In this document: piece by piece, positions 55,426-64,000 of the stretch
How positions within the stretch are numbered: the first letter of the stretch is position 1
How the letters are laid out: every line of letters begins with the position of its first letter
Assembly: GCF_000633355.1 (NCBI RefSeq)
Contig: NZ_AYMQ01000049.1
Coordinates: 1-64,000 of the forward strand
Direction: 5' to 3'
Length of the DNA: 64,000 nt
Source of the DNA: Serratia sp. H1w
Lineage (GTDB): Bacteria; Pseudomonadota; Gammaproteobacteria; Enterobacterales; Enterobacteriaceae
The notes under the pieces: model-generated
Databases searched by the model: none
What the model was told of the DNA's origin: nothing
Seen by the model: the letters and a program-made list of their open reading frames with translations, nothing else
Translations under genes and position numbers: made by a program

Positions 55426-56574
55426 TTACTGCATGGCGTTATACACAGCAACTGCCTCTTCCACAACCTTGCTGTCGACCGGTAAACCGGAAATTTGCGC
55501 CAGCGCGGCTTTTGGACCCAGTTTTGCCAGCAATTCCACCAACTCTTGTGCCTGTGGGTCTTGCTCACTGCGATAGCTCATGGCGGCGGCAATCCCCTGG
55601 ATCAGGTTGGCGTGCGGCAAGCCGTATTCCAATGTGCCCAACAGCGGCTTGATCAAACGGTCACCAGCGCTCAGCTTACGCAGCGGCTGACGGCCCACGC
55701 GCTCCACGTCATCATGCAGATACGGGTTTTCGAAGCGGGACAGGATCTTGTTGATATAGGCGGCATGTTTGTCGGCGTCGAAACCATAGCGCTTGATCAA
55801 TACCGCGCCGCTCTCTTCCATTGCGCCTTTGACGACCTGGCGGATAGCCGGATCGAGGATCGCATCACGGATGGTCTGCAGCTTGGCGCGCTGGCCCAGA
55901 TAAGCGGTGATCGCATGGCCGGTGTTGAGGGTAAAAAGCTTCCGCTCAACAAACGCCATCAGGTTATCGGTCAGTTCCATGCCGGCGATGGCAGGAGGTT
56001 GGCCCTTGAACTGGGTCTGATCGACAATCCACTCGCTGAAGGTTTCTACCGTCACTTCCAGCGGGTCGGTACTGCCCGCTTCGGCTGGCGGCACGATGCG
56101 GTCTACGGCGGAGTCGACAAAGCCGACGTGTTGCTCAACCCAAGCCTGCTCATCCTGCGGCAGTGCATCAAACACGTGCTGTTTGAGCTGGCTGGTGCCG
56201 CGCACCATGTTTTCACAGGCGATAATGTTCAACGGCTGAGTATTGCCTTGCTGATGGCGTTTGACCAAGCCTTTGGCGATCGTCCCGGCAATTCGGGCCA
56301 GGATCTGCGGGCCAACGGCCGTCGTCACGATATCCGCAAGAGCTATCAGGGCCACCGCTTCGTCGCTGCCGCTGTTAACGGCACTGACGTTATTCACATC
56401 TTCAACGCGCGCCTGCTCGCCTACCACATGGACCTGGTAGCTCTTGCGTTGATTCAACGCGTCCAGCACCGTCTGGTTAACGTCAGCAAAAGTCAGTTCG
56501 GCGTGCGCGTCGGCCAGCAGTTTACCGATAAAACCACGGCCAATATTGCCGGCTCCGAAGTGTAATGCTTTCAT
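55426..56574 (-). CDS. mtlD: Mannitol-1-phosphate 5-dehydrogenase
   Basis: The 382-residue protein equals E. coli MtlD length. It starts [17 protein letters not shown] (NAD-binding), and carries [16 protein letters not shown] and [16 protein letters not shown]. It oxidises mannitol 1-phosphate to fructose 6-phosphate. ATG 56574 follows GGGTGGA, 62 bases after mtlA. Confidence 0.97.
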   Translation of the reverse strand: MKALHFGAGNIGRGFIGKLLADAHAELTFADVNQTVLDALNQRKSYQVHVVGEQARVEDVNNVSAVNSGSDEAVALIALADIVTTAVGPQILARIAGTIAKGLVKRHQQGNTQPLNIIACENMVRGTSQLKQHVFDALPQDEQAWVEQHVGFVDSAVDRIVPPAEAGSTDPLEVTVETFSEWIVDQTQFKGQPPAIAGMELTDNLMAFVERKLFTLNTGHAITAYLGQRAKLQTIRDAILDPAIRQVVKGAMEESGAVLIKRYGFDADKHAAYINKILSRFENPYLHDDVERVGRQPLRKLSAGDRLIKPLLGTLEYGLPHANLIQGIAAAMSYRSEQDPQAQELVELLAKLGPKAALAQISGLPVDSKVVEEAVAVYNAMQ

Positions 56575-56636
56575 ATTCCACCCTTTCTTAATGTCGAAGG
56601 GTGCAGCAAGCTGCACCCTTTAAAATGATCCTGTTA

Positions 56637-58553
56637 TCAGGCCTTCTTACCGCCCAGCAGATCCAACACTTCCTGGACGCTGGTGGTACTCGCCAGCCGC
56701 TCGATGACGGTTTCGTCATCCAACGCATTGGTCAGGCTGGTGATCACCTGGATATGCTCGTTGTTACGCGCCGCAATGCCGATAACCAGACGCGCTACCT
56801 CATCCTCTTCCTCACCGAAACGCACGCCCTGCGGGTACTGGCAGAACACCACACCGGTGCGCAGCACGCGGTCTTTGGCTTCGATAGTGCCATGCGGCAC
56901 GGCAATGGATTCGCCCAGATAGGTAGAGGTCAGTTTCTCACGCTCCAGCATCGCCGGAACATATTCTGGTTCGACGTAGCCCCCTTTCACCAGTTGCTCA
57001 CCGGCGAAGCGGATCGCTTGCTCTTTATCGCTGGCATGCAGGCCAAGGAACACGTTGTTCTCACCCAGCTTGAACAGGTTCTGTTCGCTGGCGTCGAAGC
57101 TGTCATCCAGGGTAGCGATAACCTTCTGCTCGGTTTCGCTGGTCTTGTTAGCGGCCACCAAACGGGCAGTCAAATCGCTGTACAGATGGCTGTCAAGGAA
57201 GTTGGTCAGCGAGATATGCTGGGCCTGCGGCGCATGACGCATCGCACGCTCGGTCAGATCGCGGTGAGTGATCACCAGATCCACATCTTCCGGCAAGCTG
57301 TTGATCGCGCTATTGGTTACCGAGATATTCTTCAGCCCTGCGTCCGCCACTTTCTTGCGCAGCACACCAGCACCCATTGCGCTGGAACCCATACCCGCAT
57401 CACAAGCCACGATGATTTTACGCACGGTGCTCAGGTCGCCGTCTACCGCTGCATTTACCGCGATGGCGCCTTTAGACTGGGCTTTCATGTCCTGGATACG
57501 GCGAGTTGCTTCTTCCAGATCGTCTTCCTCTTTCACTTTCGAGGTTTTCAGCAGGAAAGCAGAGACGACGAAGGACACCACGAACGCGGCGAACACTGCC
57601 GCCAGGTTAGCGAAGTAGGCACCTTTTGGCGTCATCGCCAGCACCGCCAGGATAGAACCAGGGGAAGCAGGAGACACCAGACCGCCGTTCAGCAGGGTCA
57701 GGGTGAATACGCCAGTCATACCGCCCAGAATAACCGCCAGGATCAGGCGTGGATTCATCAGCACGTATGGGAAGTAGATTTCGTGGATACCACCCAGGAA
57801 GTGAATGATCGCCGCACCGCCTGCAGACTGCTTGGCACTGCCGCGGCCAAAGAACATATACGCCATCAGGACGCCCAAACCTGGGCCTGGGTTGGCTTCG
57901 ATCAGGAAGAAGATCGACTTACCGGTTTCCGTCGCCTGCTGGATACCCAGCGGTGAGAAGATGCCGTGGTTGATGGCGTTGTTCAGGAACAGGATTTTCG
58001 CCGGTTCAACGAAGATCGAGGTCAATGGCAGCAGGTTGTTGACCACCATGATATGCACGCCAGCCGCCAGCACCTTGGAAATGGCTTCGACCAACGGCCC
58101 GATACCCATGAAGGCCAGGATCGCCAACAGCATACCGATGATGCCGGCAGAGAAGTTGTTAACCAACATCTCGAAGCCGCTTTTGATTTTGCCGTCTACC
58201 CAACGGTCAAAGTGTTTGATCGCCCAGCCGCCCAGCGGACCTGCAATCATTGAGCCGAGGAACATTGGCATGTCCGCACCGACGATCACACCCATGGTGG
58301 TGATGGCACCAACTACACCGCCACGCTCGCCGCCCACCAGTTTACCGCCGGTATAACCGATCAGCAGTGGCAGCAGGTAGGTGATCATTGGGCCGACCAG
58401 CTTGGCTAGCGTCTCGTTTGGCAGCCAGCCGGTAGGAATGAATAGCGCAGTGATGATACCCCAGGCGATGAATGCGCCAATGTTGGGCATCACCATGTTA
58501 CTCAGGAAACGGCCAAAGTTTTGTACTTTAACCTTAATATCTGGTGAAAACAT
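56637..58553 (-). CDS. mtlA: PTS mannitol transporter subunit IICBA
   Basis: The 638-residue protein has an IIC membrane domain (1 to about 340, with GGIHEIYFPYVLM), IIB with phosphorylated Cys384 (ACDAGMGSSAMG) and IIA with His554 (VPHGTIEAK), both at the same positions as in E. coli MtlA. It imports and phosphorylates mannitol. ATG 58553 follows AGGGGTG; the upstream in-frame codons lie in the leader. Confidence 0.98.
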   Translation of the reverse strand: MFSPDIKVKVQNFGRFLSNMVMPNIGAFIAWGIITALFIPTGWLPNETLAKLVGPMITYLLPLLIGYTGGKLVGGERGGVVGAITTMGVIVGADMPMFLGSMIAGPLGGWAIKHFDRWVDGKIKSGFEMLVNNFSAGIIGMLLAILAFMGIGPLVEAISKVLAAGVHIMVVNNLLPLTSIFVEPAKILFLNNAINHGIFSPLGIQQATETGKSIFFLIEANPGPGLGVLMAYMFFGRGSAKQSAGGAAIIHFLGGIHEIYFPYVLMNPRLILAVILGGMTGVFTLTLLNGGLVSPASPGSILAVLAMTPKGAYFANLAAVFAAFVVSFVVSAFLLKTSKVKEEDDLEEATRRIQDMKAQSKGAIAVNAAVDGDLSTVRKIIVACDAGMGSSAMGAGVLRKKVADAGLKNISVTNSAINSLPEDVDLVITHRDLTERAMRHAPQAQHISLTNFLDSHLYSDLTARLVAANKTSETEQKVIATLDDSFDASEQNLFKLGENNVFLGLHASDKEQAIRFAGEQLVKGGYVEPEYVPAMLEREKLTSTYLGESIAVPHGTIEAKDRVLRTGVVFCQYPQGVRFGEEEDEVARLVIGIAARNNEHIQVITSLTNALDDETVIERLASTTSVQEVLDLLGGKKA

Positions 58554-58685
58554 AAACACACCCCTATTGTTACGCGCTGACAATAAGAGCGCGCGATATT
58601 TGTTGTAACGATCTAGCCCTGTTGCTGCTGTTTGCGAAACGGACTCTACCACGCTCTTATTACTACGCGAACCTCACGAAATTAT

Positions 58686-58862
58686 TGTGATCGCCGTCAC
58701 TAACACTGCCCCCACACCCCAGCATATTTAGTGACATTCATCACATTTATGCAGTGTAAAAAAAACACAATGAGAAGATTTAGCGGCCAAATGCGGCAAA
58801 AACGTGACTTGAATCACTTTTTACCTTCTCGTGTTTGTTTTTAAATTGTGATGTGTATCACC
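58686..58862. promoter_or_regulatory. Cluster of four CRP-like sites upstream of mtlA
   Basis: Four 16-bp sites fit the TGTGA-N6-TCACA pattern: 58686-58701 (TGTGA/TCACT), 58730-58745 (AGTGA/TCACA), 58803-58818 (CGTGA/TCACT) and 58847-58862 (TGTGA/TCACC). E. coli mtlA is likewise controlled by several CRP sites. The rest of 58554-59098 is AT-rich and holds no gene. Confidence 0.8.
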
Positions 58863-59098
58863 ATTTATTTACATGCGGTCACCGGGCCGTGACCTGAAAT
58901 GACATCTTCCCTGTGAGCACCCATGCCGTCGGGAAATAACCATGGCGTGGATGAAAGAAAACTACATTAAGAGATGTGATGAATAATTGAAGTGTAGTAC
59001 AGAAAATACGTGGGGGAAGAGTGCCAAGCGGTTGGGAAAAAGCGGAATAATGTATGTGGCACCAAACGCTGGCCCACATACATTGTTTAGAACCAAGG

Positions 59099-59818
59099 TT
59101 ACTGCATTACCGCCTGCACGGTTTTCTGTGCGTTCAGCAAGTCCTGCTGCTTGGCCACCAGATTGGACATCATGGTGTTGTACTGCGTCGCCTGCTGCTG
59201 GGTGCGGAACTGCACGCCACCGTTGCTGAAGCTGACCTGATTGCCCTGAGCCTGCAAGAAGTCCCCTACCTGCACCAGGTCTTGAACAAAACCGGCGGTG
59301 GTTGGGATCGCTGGCATCAGCGCATTGGCCGGTGCGGTGACAATCTTGTCATACACCTGGTTGTAAACCGCTTTCAGATCGTCCGGCTGCTTCAGCGCCG
59401 CATGAGCGGTATCCGCCTGGGCCTTGGCGGTCTGGATCTGCTGACCCAGCAGGTTTAACGCACCGATCGACTGTTGCAGGCTATCGCGCTTGGTCATGTA
59501 ATCCTGCGCGGTACGGATCTGATTCACCTGATCCAGCGCCGGGGTCAGGCTAGCCTCTACCGATTTACTCAACTGCTGGGAAAAACCCACCAGAATGGCG
59601 TAATCACCGGCATAAGCACCGAATTTCTGTTTCTGATCTTCGCTCAACGTCGGGATATGTACGCCACTGCGCATGACCGTATTCTGTAAGTAATCAACGA
59701 ATGCCTTGCGCTGCTCCGGCTCTTTATCGCCGCAGGCGGTCAATTGCATAACCACCAACAATGCCAACACCGGTGCCAGCCAACGCGCGAAACTTCTGCT
59801 CTGGATCCCTACAGCCAT
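59099..59818 (-). CDS. yiaF: DUF3053 lipoprotein YiaF
   Basis: The 239-residue protein has a lipoprotein signal with lipobox LTAC (Cys29), then QRKAFVDYLQNTVMRSG, DYAILVGFSQQL and QVSFSNGGVQF, as in E. coli YiaF. It is helical and periplasmic; function unknown. AGGAG precedes the ATG. Confidence 0.9.
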   Translation of the reverse strand: MAVGIQSRSFARWLAPVLALLVVMQLTACGDKEPEQRKAFVDYLQNTVMRSGVHIPTLSEDQKQKFGAYAGDYAILVGFSQQLSKSVEASLTPALDQVNQIRTAQDYMTKRDSLQQSIGALNLLGQQIQTAKAQADTAHAALKQPDDLKAVYNQVYDKIVTAPANALMPAIPTTAGFVQDLVQVGDFLQAQGNQVSFSNGGVQFRTQQQATQYNTMMSNLVAKQQDLLNAQKTVQAVMQ

Positions 59819-59903
59819 GTGACATAACTCCTGTTTTAAACGTGTCTTTTATCAGATTCCATGCCGTCTGCCGCCCTCCATGCGTCTACAAGAATAGATC
59901 AAA

Positions 59904-59928
59904 CGGGCGCAGCATGCAGCGCCCCTAC
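59904..59928. repeat. REP-like palindrome, copy B
   Basis: Identical over 25 bases to 51966-51990. Just right of it, at 59954-59971, AAGCGCC and GGCGCTT form a 7-bp hairpin after glyS, without a T-run on the glyS strand. Confidence 0.75.
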
Positions 59929-59988
59929 TTTGTGAGCCCGATGGAGCTGTTTTAAGCGCCCGCAGGCGCTTGCTTGGGCCTTACGCCA

Positions 59989-62058
59989 TTATTGCAGTAC
60001 GGAAATATCCGCAACCTGCAAGAACAGCTCACGCAGCTTGCTCAGCAGCGTCAGGCGGTTCACACGTACCGCTTCGTCTTCCGCCATTACCATCACACTG
60101 TCGAAGAATGCATCCACGGTTTCACGCAGTGCAGCCAGTTCAACCAGTGCTTCCTGGTAGCGGCCTTCGGCAAAGAACGGCTCCAACTGATCGCGCAGCA
60201 CCACCAGGTGGGTTGCCAGCTTCAGCTCGGCGGGTTCTTTCAATACCGAAGCACGAACGTGATCCAGCAGGGTATCGTTGGATTTTGCCAGGATGTTGGA
60301 CACGCGCTTGTTGGCAGCGGCCAATGCAGCAGCGGCTTCCAGCGTACGGAAGTGCGTAACCGCTTTTACCCGCGCATCGAAATCGGCTGGCCTGGTTGGG
60401 CGGCGTGCCAATACGGCCTGGATGGTATCCACCGCGTGGCCTTCTTCCTGATACCAGGCACGGAAACGGCCCAGCATAAAGTCGACGACTTCATCCACCA
60501 CTTTGGCGTTGGTCAGCTTGTCGCCATACAGGCGTACCGCCTCTTCCGTCAGGGTTTGCAGATCCAGCGGCAGGTTTTTCTCAACGATAATACGCAGCAC
60601 GCCCAGCGCAGCACGGCGCAGTGCGAACGGATCTTTATCGCCTTTTGGATGTTGCCCGATGCCGAAGATCCCGGCCAGGGTGTCCATCTTGTCGGCAATT
60701 GCCAACGAGCAGGCTACCAGCGATTGCGGCAGGTCATCACCGGCAAAGCGTGGCTGGTACTGTTCGTTCAACGCGACCGCTACGTCTTCGGCTTCACCAT
60801 CGTGGCGTGCGTAGTGCATGCCCATAACACCTTGGGTGTCGGTGAATTCGAATACCATGTTGGTCATCAGATCGCACTTCGACAGCAGCCCCGCACGCGT
60901 GGCGTGATTGACGTCTGCCCCGATCTGGCCTGCGATCCAGCCAGCCATGGCCTGGATACGGTCAGTCTTGGCGCGCAGAGTACCCAGTTGCTGTTGGAAC
61001 AGCACGGTTTCCAGACGCGGCAGGTTGTCTTCCAGGCGCTTCTTGCGGTCGGAATTGAAGAAGAACTCGGCATCAGCCAGACGTGGGCGCACCACCTTCT
61101 CGTTTCCGGAGATGATTTGCTGTGGATCTTTCGACTCGATGTTGGCGACGAAGATAAAGTTCGGCAGCAGTTTGCCCGCGGCGTCATACACCGGGAAATA
61201 CTTCTGATCGCCCTTCATGGTGTACACCAGCGCTTCGGCAGGCACCGCCAGGAATTTCTCTTCGAACTTGGCGGTCAGCACCACTGGCCATTCGACCAAC
61301 GAGGTGACTTCTTCCAGCAGGCTTTCGCTCAGATCGGCTTTACCGCCAATCTTCTGTGCGGCCAGCTCGGCATCGCGCTTGATCAAGGTTTTACGGGTTT
61401 GATAATCGGCTACCACTTTACCGCGCTCCAACAGGATCTGCGGGTATTGGTCGGCGTTATCGATAGTGAATTCCTGCTCACCCATAAAGCGGTGGCCGCG
61501 CAGGGTGCGGGCAGAGTCGATACCCAGCACGGTGCCAGGGATCAGTTCTGCGCCCAGCAGCATCGTCACGGTATGTACCGGACGGACGAACTGGGTCTCT
61601 TTATCGCCCCAGCGCATCAGTTTCGGGATTGGCAGCTTGGACAGCGCGGTGCCCACCATACCCGCCAGCAGTTGCTGGGCAGCTTGGCCCGGCACATGGG
61701 CGCGATACAGCAGCCATTCGCCTTTATCGGTCACCAGGCGCTCGGCCTGATCGACGGTGATCCCGCAGCCACGTGCCCAACCTTCGGCCGCTTTGCTCGG
61801 TTTGCCTTCGGCGTCAAACGCCTGGGCAATCGCCGGACCACGTTTTTCAACTTCACGATCGGCCTGCGCAGCACGCAGGTCTGCCACTTTCAGCGCCAGG
61901 CGGCGCGGAGCGGCAAACCACTTCACTTCGCCATGTTCCAGGCCAGCGGTGTCCAATTCAGCGGTAAAGTTGGCAGCAAAGGCTTCTGCCAGTGAGCGAA
62001 GAGCCTTCGGCGGCAGCTCTTCCGTGCCGATTTCCACCAGGAAAGTCTGTTGTGTCAT
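59989..62058 (-). CDS. glyS: Glycine-tRNA ligase beta subunit
   Basis: The 689-residue protein has E. coli GlyS length. [19 protein letters not shown] opens it and [22 protein letters not shown] lies in the C-terminal anticodon-binding part. With GlyQ it forms the alpha2-beta2 synthetase. It follows glyQ by 9 bases. Confidence 0.98.
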   Translation of the reverse strand: MTQQTFLVEIGTEELPPKALRSLAEAFAANFTAELDTAGLEHGEVKWFAAPRRLALKVADLRAAQADREVEKRGPAIAQAFDAEGKPSKAAEGWARGCGITVDQAERLVTDKGEWLLYRAHVPGQAAQQLLAGMVGTALSKLPIPKLMRWGDKETQFVRPVHTVTMLLGAELIPGTVLGIDSARTLRGHRFMGEQEFTIDNADQYPQILLERGKVVADYQTRKTLIKRDAELAAQKIGGKADLSESLLEEVTSLVEWPVVLTAKFEEKFLAVPAEALVYTMKGDQKYFPVYDAAGKLLPNFIFVANIESKDPQQIISGNEKVVRPRLADAEFFFNSDRKKRLEDNLPRLETVLFQQQLGTLRAKTDRIQAMAGWIAGQIGADVNHATRAGLLSKCDLMTNMVFEFTDTQGVMGMHYARHDGEAEDVAVALNEQYQPRFAGDDLPQSLVACSLAIADKMDTLAGIFGIGQHPKGDKDPFALRRAALGVLRIIVEKNLPLDLQTLTEEAVRLYGDKLTNAKVVDEVVDFMLGRFRAWYQEEGHAVDTIQAVLARRPTRPADFDARVKAVTHFRTLEAAAALAAANKRVSNILAKSNDTLLDHVRASVLKEPAELKLATHLVVLRDQLEPFFAEGRYQEALVELAALRETVDAFFDSVMVMAEDEAVRVNRLTLLSKLRELFLQVADISVLQ

Positions 62059-62067
62059 AGCTGCCTC

Positions 62068-62976
62068 TTACTTCTTATTACACATTGGGAAGCCCAGCGC
62101 TTCGCGGGAAGCGTAGTAGGCCTCGGCAACGGCTTTGGTCAGCGTGCGAATACGCAGAATATAGCGCTGACGCTCGGTAACCGAGATCGCCTTGCGTGCA
62201 TCCAACAGGTTGAAGGTATGAGCAGCCTTGAGGATACGTTCATAAGCCGGCAGCGGCAGCGGTTTCTCCAATGCCAGCAGCGTTTGCGCTTCCTTCTCGT
62301 ACTGCTCGAAGCAGGAGAACAGGAAATCGACATCGGCGTATTCGAAGTTATAGGTGGATTGCTCCACTTCGTTCTGATGGAACACGTCGCCGTAGGTGGT
62401 AACGCCCAGTGGGCCGTCGCTCCACACCAGATCGTAAACGCTGTCCACGCCCTGGATGTACATCGCCAGACGTTCCAAACCGTAAGTGATCTCGCCGGTG
62501 ACCGGTTTGCACTCCATACCGCCAACCTGCTGGAAGTAGGTAAACTGCGTGACTTCCATGCCGTTTAGCCACACTTCCCAACCCAGACCCCAGGCGCCGA
62601 GCGTCGGGTTTTCCCAGTTGTCTTCCACAAAGCGGATATCGTGGATGGTCGGATCCAGACCCAGTTCCTTCAAGGAGCCCAGGTAGAGTTCCTGAATGTT
62701 TTCTGGCGATGGCTTAATCACCACCTGGAATTGGTAGTAATGCTGCAGGCGGTTCGGGTTTTCCCCGTAACGGCCGTCGGTTGGGCGACGTGAAGGTTGC
62801 ACATAGGCGGTAGCCATTGGCTCCGGGCCCAGTGCACGCAGGCAGGTCATCGGGTGGGAGGTTCCCGCGCCAACTTCCATGTCCAGCGGTTGCACGATGG
62901 TGCAGCCCTGGCGCGCCCAATAGTCCTGTAGTGTCAGGATCAGACCCTGAAAGGTCTTGGTATCAAACTTTTGCAT
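62068..62976 (-). CDS. glyQ: Glycine-tRNA ligase alpha subunit
   Basis: The 302-residue protein starts [19 protein letters not shown] and carries [19 protein letters not shown] and [20 protein letters not shown] of the class II catalytic core. ATG 62976 agrees with the E. coli N-terminus; a longer frame runs upstream through the leader but is not conserved. Confidence 0.98.
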   Translation of the reverse strand: MQKFDTKTFQGLILTLQDYWARQGCTIVQPLDMEVGAGTSHPMTCLRALGPEPMATAYVQPSRRPTDGRYGENPNRLQHYYQFQVVIKPSPENIQELYLGSLKELGLDPTIHDIRFVEDNWENPTLGAWGLGWEVWLNGMEVTQFTYFQQVGGMECKPVTGEITYGLERLAMYIQGVDSVYDLVWSDGPLGVTTYGDVFHQNEVEQSTYNFEYADVDFLFSCFEQYEKEAQTLLALEKPLPLPAYERILKAAHTFNLLDARKAISVTERQRYILRIRTLTKAVAEAYYASREALGFPMCNKK

Positions 62977-63160
62977 GTTGATTTCGCACGCGATACAAGT
63001 GGATTTAATAGAATGGGTCAGTATACCCGTTGACCGTAAGATATACAGCCAGAATCCGGCATCAAGTGTCAATCTTCGAGAAAAAAGCGCGCTGCGTGGC
63101 CGTTTAAGGAGGGATCGGGTTGATAGACGCCTGAAGGCAACGTTGAGCTCTTGGCCACTC

Positions 63161-63904
63161 TCATTGCCGATCGGCAAGCACCGGCCTGATGAGCTGCAGC
63201 TCGACGCCAAGCCTGATGGCATGCTTGGCATTGGCAACGCCTAATTTTTTGACCACGTTGCCGATATGATATTTTACTGTGGTGAGCTTAATCCCCAAAA
63301 TCAGCGCGATTTCCTGATAGGATTTCCCCATGCTTGCCCAGTAGATAACCTCATTCTCGCGCTTGGAGAACAGCTCTTTTTGGTCGACTTTATCATCATC
63401 GCTGGTGTTTTTCAGTTCATGATAGAGCGTGGTCAACTTATCATGCACGGTGATCAACAGCATTTGCAGTTTATGTTGGTTCTCTTTGATCATCTCTTCT
63501 ATATTTTCGTCGCAGGTGTCATCCATAATAAGAGACAGCACTACCAGATTATTGTTATGGTCGTGCAGCACAAACGTATAGCCATTGATGACATTATAGT
63601 GTTTGGCCATATCAAAAATATTGGGGTAATTTAACCCAGAACCGATCTTGATATTTTCATCCCACGAGAATGGGGTCACTCTCCGGGAGGTGGTCATCAA
63701 TACCGGATCGATAAACTGGTAGTTATTTGCAGTATAAAACTCAAACCATTCTGTTTTGTTGGAAATAATGGCGAAATCGGCAGGATTTATTTTGCTCATG
63801 ATGGCATAGGCGTACTTTATGCTATTATACTCTCGCAAGTTTATTTCCAAATAACGCTTTATAACTGAGTTAATTAATTCATTATTAAAGAATAAACTCG
63901 GCAC
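63161..63904 (-). CDS. LuxR-type quorum-sensing regulator
   Basis: The 247-residue protein has an autoinducer-binding domain with conserved Trp/Tyr/Asp/Pro/Trp positions ([30 protein letters not shown]) and a C-terminal LuxR helix-turn-helix ([40 protein letters not shown]). It resembles SplR/SprR/EsaR-group regulators of Serratia and relatives that bind acyl-homoserine lactones. It starts at GTG 63904 with AGGAG seven bases upstream. The coding part is AT-rich compared with glyQS. No luxI-type gene is in the window; one could lie to the right. Its reading direction is the same as glyQ. Confidence 0.92.
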   Translation of the reverse strand: MPSLFFNNELINSVIKRYLEINLREYNSIKYAYAIMSKINPADFAIISNKTEWFEFYTANNYQFIDPVLMTTSRRVTPFSWDENIKIGSGLNYPNIFDMAKHYNVINGYTFVLHDHNNNLVVLSLIMDDTCDENIEEMIKENQHKLQMLLITVHDKLTTLYHELKNTSDDDKVDQKELFSKRENEVIYWASMGKSYQEIALILGIKLTTVKYHIGNVVKKLGVANAKHAIRLGVELQLIRPVLADRQ

Positions 63905-64000
63905 GCAAAATCTCCTTATAGAAATCCCCGTTACAAATTTCAGAGCACCGCATGGAAGTCATATTTTATCATAAAAAAATCAGAAAACTCATAGTAAGTT

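Noticed and set aside
56601-57956. 451-codon plus-strand ORF
   Set aside because: Antisense to mtlA, whose catalytic residues fall at the expected positions.
59974-61995. 673-codon plus-strand ORF
   Set aside because: It is exactly antisense to glyS, has no family motifs and reflects codon bias of the real gene on the other strand.
1-64000. CRISPR array
   Set aside because: No series of regularly spaced identical repeats was seen; repeats present are dispersed palindromes.

Overview
The window looks like a chromosome segment of an enterobacterium, most likely Serratia (Yersiniaceae). This is inferred from the gene order, from proteins that closely resemble those of E. coli K-12 (selAB, aldB, fdoGHI-fdhE, fdhD, sodA, yiiM, yibL, mtlADR, yiaF, glyQS, mdfA, wecH), from a canonical 127-bp ERIC element and from a LuxR-type quorum-sensing regulator at the right edge. 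The identification rests on recall of these families, not on a database search.

Region 1 (1 to about 27.4 kb) is accessory DNA ending at the 3' end of selC, the tRNA-Sec gene, next to a P4-type tyrosine integrase. It starts inside an Rhs gene whose toxin tip and immunity gene are visible, followed by kptA, a frameshifted orphan immunity-like gene and a solo queD. The core is a 22-kb minus-strand locus that I read as a complete Dpd system (7-deazaguanine DNA modification and restriction). The modification module is dpdC-dpdA-dpdB. The restriction module is dpdE-F-G-H-I-J-K-D, whose genes mostly overlap by 1 to 17 bases. A decayed IS481-type fragment and an AT-rich spacer separate the two modules. 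A 77-codon unknown gene precedes dpdC. Only queD of the preQ0 pathway is here, so the system presumably uses host folE, queE and queC. The far (left) end of the island is not seen.

Region 2 (27.4 to 35 kb) is core or variable chromosome: selC, a DJ-1/PfpI protein, a decayed Rpn nuclease with an intact internal small ORF, a phytase-like periplasmic protein, an isochorismatase/GlxA-type pair, wecH, an ERIC element and the multidrug transporter mdfA.

Region 3 (35 to 51.9 kb) holds selenium and formate metabolism: aldB, selB, selA, a DcrB-like lipoprotein, fdhE, fdoI, fdoH and fdoG (in-frame UGA read as selenocysteine), divergent fdhD, then Fur-box-preceded sodA, a chemoreceptor, yiiM and a methyltransferase. 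selC, selA, selB and a selenoprotein target therefore all lie within 20 kb.

Region 4 (51.9 to 64 kb) holds yibL, a MocR regulator divergent from a LysE exporter, the mannitol operon mtlA-mtlD-mtlR with four good CRP-like sites upstream, yiaF, glyQ-glyS, and a low-GC luxR-type gene with no luxI partner in the window. Short palindromic repeats punctuate the intergenic spaces of regions 2 to 4.
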